From contig QANZ01049480.1 of the NCBI GenBank assembly GCA_003254925.1, positions 1-64,000 on the forward strand: a stretch of 64,000 nucleotides of DNA, in the 5' to 3' direction. Shown one piece after another: positions 11,363-22,037 of this stretch (position 1 is the first letter of the stretch; each line of letters starts with the position of its first letter). The stretch comes from Chamaecrista fasciculata (taxonomy: Eukaryota > Streptophyta > Magnoliopsida > Fabales > Fabaceae). A program made the position numbers and the translations under genes. The notes beneath the pieces are model-generated. The model had not been told where the DNA came from. It searched no databases and saw nothing but the letters and a program-made list of their open reading frames with translations.

Positions 11363-12393
11363 TAGGGATGGCACCCGCGCGGGGCGGGGGCGGGGAGCAC
11401 CCTCCCCGTCCCCGTCCCCAATCCCCGTAACGGCGGATTTTTTTTCCCCATCCCCGATCCCCGACTCCTCGCGGATCCCCACGGTCCCCACGGGGATCCT
11501 TATTTTTTTTCAAAAAGAAAAACAATATATACATCAGTTCATATTCAATCAGATCTAAATCAAAGCTTTGAAAAAATCCCAATATATTTGGTTCCATAAC
11601 AAAAAAAAATCCATATATACATACCTACAACATATTCTTATATTTATAGAATTAGAATTTCAACGGATCCTTCTAAGACGAAACAAAGCGGCAACGTTTG
11701 CTAGCCGAGAACCAAGCACGGTGTCGAGAACAACCAGTAGCAGCGTCGGTTTTCTACACAAGCAGCGTTGGCGAGAAAGAACCAGCGATGTTTATGAGAA
11801 GACGATAACCAAGCAACAGTGCAGTCGACTAATTAAGCTGTAGCTTCAATGGATGTGATGAGTTGTTGGAGAGTTGATTGTTGAAGAAGAATGGTAAGAA
11901 GACGCAAGAGAGGCTAGAGTTGATTGTTGAATGGATGTTATGAGTTGTTGGCGGCTAGAGTTGATTGTTGAAGGAGGGGAAGAAAGCGCAAGAGAGGCTG
12001 AGAGTTTAGGGTTTGAATTAAAAATGAAAGGGGATTGTTATTAGAAATTCATTTTTTTTAATATCTTCTACCAGTAAAATAAAAACTACTAGTCTATTAG
12101 ATAATATATAAAATATGAAATTAAAAAATAAGCATAATATTAAATGTCAATTTAATTAATAGAAAACATATTTTTATAATTATAAGAATTATATTTAAAT
12201 ATTAATATAAAATCTTCGGGGATGGGGATCCCGCGGGGCGGGGGGTCTACTCCCCGTCCCTGTCCTCGATTTATCTACGGGGAGAAAATTCTCCCCATCC
12301 CCGTCCCTGCGGGGAATTTTTCCCCGCATCTGGGGATCCCCACAGGGCAATCCCCGCGGGGATCCCCACTCATGGGGAAAATTGTCATGCCTA
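11363..12393. mobile_element. hAT-like element with GGGGCGGGG foldback arms
   Basis: Starts TAGGGATGGCA and ends TGTCATGCCTA, with long arms of GGGGATCCCCGCGGGG-type sequence. The exact 8-bp duplication GAAGAGAG flanks it (11355-11362 and 12394-12401). The same locus without the insertion is preserved at 9999-10006 and 35685-35692, confirming both borders. The interior (about 11640-12010) is less AT-rich but has no transposase that I recognise. Confidence 0.85.
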
Positions 12394-12401
12394 GAAGAGA
12401 G

Positions 12402-13892
12402 CCTAGTGGGATAAAAAATACAAACTGTATCATCATAGCTCGGGAGTAGATCTGCTGAATTATGAGGGTGATAAAGAATGGTGAAATATGAATCTCAATC
12501 ATCCATTTCTTCATCCATCATCATTGGGAATGAAACTAAAAATAGAATGAATTGTTGAAATTTATAATTCACCATACTTTATCACACCCATAATTCAGCC
12601 GATCCGCATATCCCACACTCTCTTGTGTAAAGAGTAAAGACACAACGAACCATCGATCTAACCGCACACTTGGTAAAGGACTAAAATGCAAAAGCATGCC
12701 TCTCTTGTCTTCAAGTAAAGCAGCTCTTGGATTTTCTTTCCCTTTTTCACGTGTATGTGGACCAAAATCTTTTTATACCTAAAAATACTAAAAACAAAAA
12801 GTTTGACATAAATGACTTTGAATTTATCGTAGTAATATGGTCCCAAACATTAAACTACAAATTCCAAAAGAGAGTTCCTTATTTTAAAGCAACTACACAT
12901 AAATAAAGATTGAGTATTGCAATTTACGATCAGTAATAAACTTCTTCTACGAAAAAAAAAAAAGATCAGTAATAAACTTCTAAGTAAAATTATTAAAAAT
13001 GATTATTTTCGTCTCGTCCTCAAATTTATATTTTTTTTCTTTTATAAATAAGATAAAATATTAATTTTGTCTCCAAACTTCATACCAACTATCAATTTTG
13101 TCTCCAATCTTTTATTACGGTCAATTTTGTCTATAATATTTTATATTTTGGTGAATTTTATTCTTGAATTAACTTCTTCCAATAAATTAAAAATTGACTG
13201 CATTCTGGTTTTCAATCTGAGTTAGGGTTTCAGTTTTTTTTTTCTACCAATTTTATATTGCATATTATTAACTACGTAGATTCTGTTGTTGATATTTGTC
13301 TAAGTATGAGTAAATGATAAAATTGGCCAAAATGTGAAACATTGAATAAAATTAACTGCAAAAAAATTAGGAACGAAATTGACAATTAGTGTAATGTTTA
13401 GGGACGAAATTAGTGCTTTTACCTTATAAAGTAAATGTATTATTGGTACCCCTAAAATATAACGTCATTTTCAGTTATACTCCCAAAGTTTTTTTTTTAT
13501 CAATATTGTATCCCCAAAGTATGGGACAAGTTTCAATTGTACCTCAAAAAGTTTTTTGGATCAATTATTATATGCTTAATTATTTTTTTTTTAATTATAC
13601 CCTTAAAATTGAGGGTATTATTAACTTAAATATAAAATATATATTGAGAATATAATTGAATAATTGATTCTGAAAAACTTTACCCTCTATTTTGATAATA
13701 CTATTGACCCAAGGTAGTAAAATGACTTCATATTTAGGGTAGTACGTAATAGTACTTCTAGCTAAATATATTTAGAAGCTAACTCTCGAAATGATAACCC
13801 TATGAAATCTGACCACCCTCTCAGTCTGAATATATCCTTTAGATTGAGTAGAGAAGGTGTGTGGCTAGTAGCTAGTATACAGTTTATACACC
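12402..13892 (+). repeat. Rest of upstream block copy 2, with a small MITE
   Basis: The text matching copy 1 continues to about 12690, interrupted at about 12437-12610 by a foldback MITE whose arms read TGCTGAATTATG and CATAATTCAGCC. Copy 1 shows the uninterrupted form near 10072-10082. From 12690 to 13740 the DNA is AT-rich with MULE-arm-like phrases. The last 150 bp lead into the split UGT start. Confidence 0.55.
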
Positions 13893-14078
13893 ATGGCAGG
13901 AACAGGAAACGACGACAACAACAAGCTTCACATAGTGATGTTCCCATGGCTTGCTTTTGGTCACATCATTCCTAACCTCGAGTTCGCTAAGCTCATTGAT
14001 CAAAAGGGTTATCTTGTAAGCTTTGTGTACTCCTAGAAACATCGATCGCCTTCCAAAACTACCTCCAAATTTATCACC
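13893..14078 (+). pseudogene. Split UGT pseudogene, 5' part
   Basis: Opens with ATG in the same context as UGT A and B and reads MAG..., then KLHIVMFPWLAFGHIIPNLE with the catalytic His. After LVSFV a 2-base deletion, relative to UGT A and B (GTGTCTACTCC has become GTGTACTCC), shifts the frame into a stop. The homology then continues out of frame to the equivalent of residue 60 and ends at 14078, where the LTR of a retrotransposon begins (TG at 14079). The gene therefore carries at least four independent lesions: this deletion, the insertion, loss of its middle, and damage in the 3' part. Confidence 0.93.
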
Positions 14079-15176
14079 TGAAAACTATAAAGCTGGATTC
14101 GCATAAATTTAATCTTGAGTTCACAATGAGGTGCAGTCTCCGGGGACTTGAGGTCGTCGGATCCTGCAAACGAGAATGCACAGGGGGTTCCCTGTGATTC
14201 TTCTCCGATGCTTAAGTCAAATAGTTGATCAAGTGAGGAGAATAGTATTTTTCTGGAGTAAGAATGGTTACCTTTGAATGTGTGTGATCAGATTGTATTT
14301 ATCCATGTCCCTTCTGCCCCACGTGGGTACGAGGTAGAAAAGGAACGTTGGGGGTGTTTTCGGGAATGCACGGTGAGTGGGTGGTAGTGTCTTGTTGATA
14401 TGACTCGACAGTTGTCACTGTTGAGTCGCAGTGGGGTGCCTAACCTTCCTTTTTTGGGAGTCAGTGATAGCCAAGAGTGCTTTTCACCATATCCCTAGTC
14501 ACGTGGTCTCAGAGGATCTTTGCATTAAATGTCAATATCTTGACATTTATTGCTTGAGTGGGAGGGGACCCTACCGGTTTGCTTTTGGCGTCGGGTCTCC
14601 CTTGTCCTTCGTATGTAATTTGAAGGATGTATATCACTAGTCCCTCCCGGAAGTCCGGGGTGGGAGTCATCGGCATCATCCTCCGAGTGATGGTTATCCG
14701 CCAACCCTTGAGGGGTGTATATCACTAGTCCCTCCAGAAAGTCCGAGGGGGTCGTCGGCGGACCCTTCGAGTAATGGTTATCCGCCAACACACGAGGGGT
14801 GTATATCACTAGTCCCTTCGGAAGTCCGGGGTGGGGGTCATCGGCGTCATCCTCCGAGTGATGGTTATCCGTCAACCATGGTGAAGCCCGAGGGGGGTCG
14901 TCGGCGGACCCTCCGAGTAATGGTTATTCGCTAACCCTGGAAGAGTCCGAGGGGGGTCGTCGGCGGACCCTCCGAGTCATGGTATCCGCCAATTCTTAGG
15001 GGGTGGTTATTAGCCACCATTTGTCCTTTCCGAAAATTCGGACTTATGTGGCAGCAGCTTTTGGAATTTGAACAGTCTGAGGGACACGTGGTGTAACGGC
15101 AGAAAAACGTAGTGGAGAAGTTTCATTATTGCGCTTTGCAGTTACCCATGGTGCTGACGTTATCGTTGTCTTTTCA
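14079..15176 (-). repeat. 3' LTR of the Tat element (right border approximate)
   Basis: The first 640 bp match 30012-30652 with only scattered substitutions. The remainder exists only here because the other LTR is truncated, so the inner border is uncertain; a candidate CA end lies near 15176. Part of the LTR is a tandem array (see next entry). Confidence 0.75.
14625..15000. repeat. Tandem repeats inside the LTR
   Basis: TATATCACTAGTCCCT starts three units at about 14629, 14718 and 14800, each followed by GGAAGTCCG or a variant and ATGGTTATCCGCCAA. Two shorter units of about 60 bp built on GGGGGTCGTCGGCGGACC follow at about 14890 and 14950. The truncated LTR at 30012-30652 breaks off inside the first unit. 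Confidence 0.75.
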
Positions 15177-15310
15177 ACTGCCTCTTTTGAATTTTGGGTG
15201 GTTTTTAAACTGCCATTTCGTTCATCTCTGAGTTTTTGATTTCTTGCGGCTTTTGTTGGAAAATCTTCGAGTGTCGTTGGTTAGGGTTGATTGATTGTTC
15301 GTATTCCGCA

Positions 15311-18300
15311 ATGGTGAAATCTTCAAAGAAGTGGCCAACTCGTAAGGGGGGGGGGGGGGAAGGGAAATCGTCACCGTCGGGTCTTGATGACGGGATTCCT
15401 CTTGCTCGTCCCCTTAACTCCACAACGGCCCAGGAGAGGGGGATGACCGTTATTGAGAGGAGGGAAATGAAGGAAGATTGGGGAGAGCTCACCATGGAAC
15501 CAGACCTGTGGTGGCAGATTGAGACGAAGCTAGTAAGGGTCAAAGTTGATGGTGCTGAACTCCTCCGTCGTGCCCGTGGTGTTGTGCATTGGGAGGACCC
15601 GCAGGAGTTGCCTTACAGTAGCAGCATTGATTCCAAAATTGCAGCGGAGCTGTTGAGGTATGCTGACCCCACCGAGCTTGCTGCGTTAAACGAAACCTAT
15701 TTTGCCCCCGGTATGTCTATGAGGACATTAGGACACGTTGCGCGGCATATGAAGGGGACCACCACGAGAGGTGGTAGTGAGAGGTATACTTTCGCGCACG
15801 AAGGGGGCTTTCTCTTCAATGAGCACATTTTGCAGAATGTTGGAATCAGATTTTCTTTCTCGGATTTCGAGATTGAATTTTGAACTACATAAACTGTTGT
15901 CCGGCTCAACTACACCCTAACTCTTGGCGCCTCCTCGCAGTTTTGCAGAATGTTGCAGCGAGTTTGGATATAGAGCTGACTGCAAAGGTCTTGTTTTGGT
16001 CGTATAGAGTGGAGTGTAAGGGTGGAGGTTGGGTTAATCTTCACAACTTGAACAAGCCTGGTAGGTACAGCATTTCGTCAGCTAACGTGAGCAGTGTGAA
16101 GAAGTGGTTGGACCACCACTTTTTTTGCCTTGTGGGAGCCATTGAATCGGCGTCCTTGGTATCTGGATGACGAGGGTCATCCTTTGTTTCCTCCATGGTG
16201 GTCGGAGCCGATTACCAAGCAGAGGGTATTGACTAGGGAGCAGCTGTCTGTGGGTGAAAATCGGGCAGTCGCCGCTTTGCTAGCCGCTTCCAAGCAAGAT
16301 CGGAACGACTACAAGTTGTGGAGTAAGTATTTGTTGATTGTTTACTGTTGCTGTTTTTAGTTTTGCTGCTTCGACTGATATGAGTGTGGTTTTTCCTTGT
16401 TTCAACCGCATATCACTTGAGGTTCCGCAGTCGGATAGAATATTTTACCCGAGCCTTTTCTTGCTGTGAGGGATCCCTGAATCCGTCGCCTCCGGGGACA
16501 TCCGGTCTGCCTCTCGTACCTTCTCCCGTCGGAAGGGGTGATAAGGTTGCCGCGGCTGCGACGAAGAAAGGGAGGCTCAAAACGTCTGTTGTTGCGAGTC
16601 CTCTTGGCAAGACTACGTCAACGCCATCGGACCCATCAGTGACCGTTGCTATGTCCGCTCCACCATCACATACCGTCTATGGTTCCTCTGCGGCGCGGGA
16701 GTCTCCGGACGATAGGCCGCCTTCTAAGAGGCGTAGGTTGCAGTTGTACGACGATGAAGAAGAAACCGAGGAGGAGGATGCGAGTATGGCTTTGAAGCGT
16801 AAGCCATCATCGCGATATTTCTATGCTCCGGGGGGAGCCTCGGATAGTCCCACTGCTCTTGAGGGTGGTCGTGAGGTAGGATTGGAACCTGATGCCCCTC
16901 TAACCATGGCAAGGGATAATGCCATAGACGTTGGGAGTTCATCACCGAGCAGCGATGACTCCTTGGGGGATGATCTTTTGACCGTGAATGAGCTGTTTCA
17001 CGGTATGATGAGCGTAGAGAAGGTACTTGCAGGTGAGGGGCCCTCAGCGATTAGTGGTATGACTCCCGTAGGAGATGAGGGATTGCCTGCTAGCAGTGGT
17101 GCGATTCCGGAAGGAGGAGCAGGGTTGTCCGCTGGTAACGATGCGGTTCCGGCAGGAGGCGCAGGGTTGTCTGCTGATAACGATGTGGTTCCTACGGTCG
17201 GTGAAGAGTTGCCTGCGAGATGTGACGACGTTCCTGCTGGTGGTGGTGAGATGTTTGCGCCATCCGTCGGTGCTGATGATGAAGCTGGGGTTGTCACCGG
17301 TACATCGGGGGCATCAGCTAAAAGGCCTATCGAAGTCCTGAACCTCCATAGTGACCTGATATCCGGTCCCCGCCACCGAGAAGGGCATGCTTCCAGCGGA
17401 TATCCTCCATAGTGACCTGAACCCCTTTTTTTTTTATGGAGTCATCTTGCACGCGTTCAGGCAAGGATCGCATGGAGGAGATGGTCGGGATGGTTCCTCG
17501 GACTCTTGCAGCTGAGACCGTGAAACACGGTTTAGAATCGTGCCGTAGGACTGTAATGATGTATCGTCAGTATGAGAATAGTCGTGAGCAGACTCGTTTA
17601 TACAAGGAAAAGTTGGCTGTCTTCGAGCAAAAAGTTGCCTTGGTGGAGAAACAAGTTGCAAGCCTAACTGACGAGCGTAATGGTCTTTTGAAGGAGTTGG
17701 AGGACGCCCGTTCTGCTAACACGCCGAAGGTTGAGGAACTGCTGAAAGCGAAGGCTGAAGAGCACAACAGATTCATCCAAGATCTCATTGACAGGTATGA
17801 GTCCTCGACTGACAATCTTCGAAAGGAGAAGTGTGCCGTGGAAGATCAGTGGGGCATTGAGCGGATGGTGTCACAGACCGTGCTGCGGGAGGTGCAGGAG
17901 GAGAGAAGGGAATTAGAACGTAAGGTAGCTGAGGATGCAGCCTCCCTGAAGGCAGCTTTTGCCGCTGAGGTAGAGAAACTAGCAGCGGATCATGCCGAGG
18001 ACGTGGCCTCCCAACGGAATCGATGACTGTTAGAGATGGATGCACTGCGTCGTGAGCATTTCCGCTGCCATCCGGGATCTGGAGGCCAAGCACCAAATTT
18101 CGATGGGTCGGATGGCTACGACTCATAGAATTTCCCTGGATGCCATGACGAAGCGGTTGGAGGATGACACTTTGGAGCTTGAGAGGGCTCAATTGCAGTG
18201 GGAGGGTCGCTGTTTTTATGAGAAAGGGTTTATCAATGGGGTCCGACAGGTTCTTCATTACTATCTGGGTGCCACCAATGGCTTGGATGACTTGTGTCCA

Positions 18301-18672
18301 ATGCGGGAACAGTCCAATGGTGTGATTGTGGACCGTGTGCGCCCTCTGGAGAAATGTCCGCCGTGTCCCTCTGATCCGACTGAGATAGGGGGATCCTCTA
18401 GGAGTAAGCTCGACGTGAGAGAGATGCTTCTCGGGGTAGCCGTAGATGTTCCGGCTATGCGGGGAGCTTTAACAGAGGGGTCTCCTTCTCTTCATGGTAA
18501 AGGATTGGGTCCGGGATTGTTTGGTAATGTTGATATTGCCCGGGGAAGTGAAGCTCCCAAGGTTGGTCGGGGTATTCCTCCAAGTAGCTCTGGAATGGTG
18601 AAGTCCCCGGTAGAGGATTACCTTGTTGAGGGGGGTGAGGATGACTCTGTTTTGCCCAGCGAAGAACCCTAG
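15311..18672 (+). pseudogene. Antisense additional ORF of the Tat element (gypsy-type transposon domain, coiled coil)
   Basis: Open segments on the plus strand, opposite to gag-pol, add up to roughly 1,000 codons. Starting MVKSSKKWPTRK, the chain reaches a block with PAQLHPNSW, GWVNLH and VKKWLDHHFF (about 15890-16130) that resembles the plant 'putative gypsy type transposon' domain (Pfam Transposase_28). Next comes an acidic, Ser/Pro-rich region with a repeated motif built on PAGGAGLSA(G/D)ND (about 17030-17230), then a long coiled coil (17500-18260) and an acidic tail. A frameshift near 15880, a stop at 17412 and a change of frame at 18026 break it. A GT...AG segment at 16323-16430 may be an intron but does not join frames cleanly. 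Such antisense ORFs are known in Tat-group elements; their function is unknown. Confidence 0.7.
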
Positions 18673-19036
18673 CTAATTATTGTTTCTTTTTTCGGGGTGT
18701 ATGTATTATCACTTTTGTAAAGAACATTTGTTGCAACCTATGTATATTTTGTGTCGGTGTTTCTGCCCTTTATTTGCGAGGTTGCAATATGTATGCTTTA
18801 TTTACGGTAGTAAATTACTGTGTTTGTGTCACGTTGTTTCCTCCGTGAGTTACTCGTGACGTGGCTAGCCGAGGCACGTAACTCCGACCTGCAGGGTGTT
18901 GATGCCCATTTCGAGGCACGGGGAGGCGTCCCTCCCCGCCTGCATAGAGAAGCGAATGCCTGTATTGTGTACGAAGTAGAAAAAGTAGAATAACTATTTC
19001 CATTAAGTGTACTGAAAGTTAAATAAGATAATCTAG
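18673..19036. other. Convergent spacer between antisense ORF and pol
   Basis: Holds the 3' ends of two opposing transcription units. No ORF or repeat was recognised. Confidence 0.55.
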
Positions 19037-20272
19037 TCACTTTGACAAGTATTTTTTGAGCTTCGCTATGTTCCATGGGTTGGGAAGGTGTCTCCCTTCC
19101 ATGGTCTCTAAGCGGTATGCTCCACGTGGGAGTACTTCATAGATCCAGTATGGACCTTCCCAGTTGGGTCCTAACTTTCCCTCGGCGGGAATGACCCTGT
19201 TGTTAGCGACTTCCCGCAGCACCAAGTCGCTGGTACGTAGGACACGTTTCTTGACTTTGGTGTTGAAGTAGTTCGCGATATTCTGTTTGTAAGCAGTCAT
19301 TCGGATGAGTGCCATCTCTCTCATTTCCTCGGAAATGTCCAACGAAGCTTGACGTTGAGCCTGATTTTGTTGTTCCTCGTAGAAGAGGACCCGGTCGGAT
19401 ATTGCTCCAATTTCCGCGGGGATCATAGCTTCACAACCGTAGGCGAGGGCATACGAGGTTTCTTTGGTCGCGGTTTGTTTCGTAACGCGGTAAGACCATA
19501 AAACCGAGGGTAGTTCGTCTACCCACCTGCCCTTTGCACTATCCAGCCGTTTTTTCAGCCCCTTAAGGATGATTCTGTTTGCCAGTTCCGTTTGACCGTT
19601 GGAGGTCGGATGCTCCACGGATGTGGTTTTGAGCTTAATGTGATAGTTTTCGTAGAACTCCTGGAACTGTTGGCTGATGAATTGGCATCCGTTATCTGTT
19701 ATCAGCATATGCGACATGCCGAAGCGAGTGATGATGTTCTTCAGCACGAACTTTGTCATTGTCGTTGATGTGATGGATGCTAATGATTCTGCTTCTATCC
19801 ATTTTGTGAAGTGATCAACGGCAACTACCAAGAACTTTCTTTGGTTAGTTGCTTGTGGAAATGGTCCCAGGATGTCTATCCCCCATACGTTGAATGACCA
19901 TGGCGCCTGTAATGGGTGCATCTCTTCAGACGGTTTGTGTATCGCTTTGCCGTGGCGTTGACAATTATCACAGTTTTTTACCAATTTTTGTGCGTCTTTG
20001 ATGATTCCGAGCCAGTAAAATCCTGGTTGGAGTGTTTTTCTTTTCAGGGCAGCGGGCGCTTGGTGCTTACCGCATACCCCTTCATGTAGCTCGCGGAGGA
20101 TATAATCCGCTTCGTTCGGGGGGATACATCTGAGAGAGGGGGATGAGAACCCTTTCTTGTAGAGAGTTTCTCCGCATAGGAAGTACCTCGCGGCTCTTCT
20201 CGACAGATTCTGCGCCTCTGCCTTGTCTGCTGGGAGGATGTCATCCTTCAAGTATTGGATGATGGGTGTCAT
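19037..20272 (-). pseudogene. Integrase of the Tat element
   Basis: This 411-codon open stretch keeps a complete integrase. The zinc finger is H63, H70, C101, C104 (HEGVCGKH ... CDNC). The catalytic triad is D133 in WGIDILG, D193 in ITDNG and E229 in GQTELANR, with exactly 35 residues between the last two (DX35E). A GPY-type module near the end reads WEGPYWIYEVLPRGAYRL. The preceding reading frame is joined through stops (near 20285), so the domain is intact in sequence but not expressible as part of a polyprotein. Confidence 0.92.
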
Positions 20273-20752
20273 CAGGTGGAAACTTCATCAATCTGGTATA
20301 TTTCTTCCTCGTGGATCGATCGAGGGTTGTTCCAAGGAGGAGCAGATGATAGAGTCTCTTCCCCCTTTGTTTGATTTGTTGGCTAGTTTCGCAAGTTTGT
20401 CGGCACGTGAGTTCTGGTTTCTGAGGACATGCCGGAATTCAATTTTTCAGAACTTTGTCGCTAACTTCCGTGCTTTTGAGTGGTATTTCAGGATGGTCTC
20501 CTCCTTGGCTTCGAACTCACCATTCATCTGTTGCACCACCAGTTGGGAGTCGCTGCACACAATGAGTTCTTGTACGTTTATCGTGAGAGCCAACTCGAGG
20601 GCTGCCAATAAGGCTTCGTATTCCGCCTGGTTGTTCGTAGCCGGGAAACGTATCTCGATGGCTTGCTCAATGACCATCCCATCTGGTGCTTCGAGGATGA
20701 CGCCAGCTCCCTTTGACTTGCTCGAGGAGGCGCCATCCACGTGTACTATCTA
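20273..20752 (-). pseudogene. Second (archaeal-type) RNase H of the Tat element
   Basis: After an in-frame stop (TAG where Trp is expected) the chain reads HVDGASSSKSKGAGVILE, TNNQAEYEALLAALELA and LIVCSDSQLVVQQMNG. This supplies the Asp, Glu and Asp of an RNase H active site. It lies between the reverse-transcriptase-linked RNase H and the integrase. A second RNase H in this place is a recognised hallmark of the Tat clade. Another stop follows ATKF. Confidence 0.88.
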
Positions 20753-21287
20753 GGTGGTGTTGAGTTGTTCCGGCGAGGTCATTTCCGTGACAAAGTCGGC
20801 CAAGTCTTGTCCTTTGATTGCTTTTCTCGGCTGGAACATGAGTCCGAATTCGGAGAGCTCGATGACCCAATAGGATAACCGTCCGGCTACGTCGGGTTGA
20901 TGTATTATCTGCCTCAGTGGTCGATCCGTTTGGACAATGATTTCGTACTGCTGGTAGTAAGGTCACAGCTTCCTCGTAGAGACGAGTAGAGCAAAGGCCA
21001 ATTTTTCCAGCATGTGGTATCGGGATTCCGATGGTGTTAGGACTTTGCTCGAGAAGTATATTGGCCTATGTTCCTCTCCGTCCTCGGTGACCAAGGCAGA
21101 GCTGACTGCCACCTCGTTGGCGGCAAGGTACACGTATATCGGTCTTCCCTGTCGGGGGGTAGTCAGTATTGGCGGCTTGGCCAAATACTGCTTTAGCTCT
21201 TGGAAGGCCCGGTCGCACTCCTCTGTCCATTCGAACTTCTTTCCCCCTTTGAGGGTTTTGAAGAATGGGAGGCAACAGTCGGCGGAC
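20753..21287 (-). pseudogene. RT-linked RNase H region of the Tat element
   Basis: Begins directly after the intron-like segment with SADCCLPFFKTLKGGKKFEW and continues AKPPILTTP, IYVYLAANEVAVSSALV, RPIYFSSKVLTPSE and YHMLEKLAFALLVSTRKL. A TGA replaces the expected Arg codon after RKL. The frame then stays open through DRPLRQIIHQPDVAGRLSYW and AIKGQDLADF, the tether that leads to the second RNase H. Confidence 0.85.
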
Positions 21288-21573
21288 CTGGTTAATCATT
21301 GTATTACGTGATGTCTGTAGTTATCGTACAAATAAGAAAGATATAGAGGTACTCAAAAGAAGACATTTTCATTAACAATATTGAAGGTTTGCGCAGGGCA
21401 AACGTCAGTACATTTGCTGGAGTGTAAACGTCCAGGTTAGAAGTTACAAAGGCATGTTGTGCCATGGTACTGCAAAACATTAGAGCGCATGAATGAAAGC
21501 AAGAGGGGATGGGGGATTCGCCCTTTTGACTAATGGTTGTGTCAAAATATGAGAGCAATGCTAGCGGCGCTAC
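21288..21573 (-). other. Intron-like segment in pol (GT...AG, 286 bp)
   Basis: On the minus strand the coding text ends ...FLAR with CTAGCCAG, then 286 bp begin GTAGCG and end TTAACCAG, after which coding resumes GTCCGCCGACTG. Removing the segment gives LARSADCCLPFF in frame, exactly the expected RT-to-RNase H transition, and corrects a frame difference of one base (286 = 3n+1). The segment begins with an in-frame stop. The flanks share CCAGGT, so an insertion with a short target duplication is the alternative. Confidence 0.6.
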
Positions 21574-22037
21574 CTGGCTAGGAAGCGGTGAATGGCGGCA
21601 ATCCGGCCAGTGAGGCGTTGTACCTCTTTGGGGTTCTTCGGAGGAGACATGTCTATGATGGCTTTGCATTGGTCTGGATTGACTTCAATTCCTCGCTGAG
21701 AGATGAGGAACCCAAGGAATTTGCCTCCTGAAACGCCGAAAGCGCACTTTGATAGGTTGAGGCGCATCTAGTAATGCCTCAGAATTGCAAAGGTTTCTTC
21801 AAGATCTTCCAGGTGGTTTCCGCCAGACTTCGTCTTGATGACCATGTCGTCGACATATACTTCGATGTTCCTGCCGAGGTGATCCCATAAGAAGAGGTCC
21901 ATCATCCACTGGTAAGTGGCACCAGCGTTTTTGAGGCCGAAAGGCATGACCTTATAGCAGAAGACTCCTTTATCGGTGATGAATGCTGTCTTCTCTACAT
22001 CCTGAGGATCCATGGGGATCTGATTGTATCCGGAAAA
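21574..22037 (-). pseudogene. Reverse transcriptase, C-terminal half (YVDD)
   Basis: Contains YNQIPMDPQD, MPFGLKNAGATYQ and the catalytic YVDD (about 21857-21846), followed by CAFGVSGGKFLGF and GIEVNPDQCKAI. A TAG before MRLNLSKC interrupts it. The chain is cut at 22037 by the first nested LTR; the N-terminal half resumes at 24346 in the same frame, because LTR plus target duplication is a multiple of three (2,313 bp). Confidence 0.93.

Noticed and set aside
16323-16430. Intron in the antisense ORF
   Set aside because: GT...AG limits exist, but joining them does not give a continuous frame, and the ORF is broken elsewhere too.
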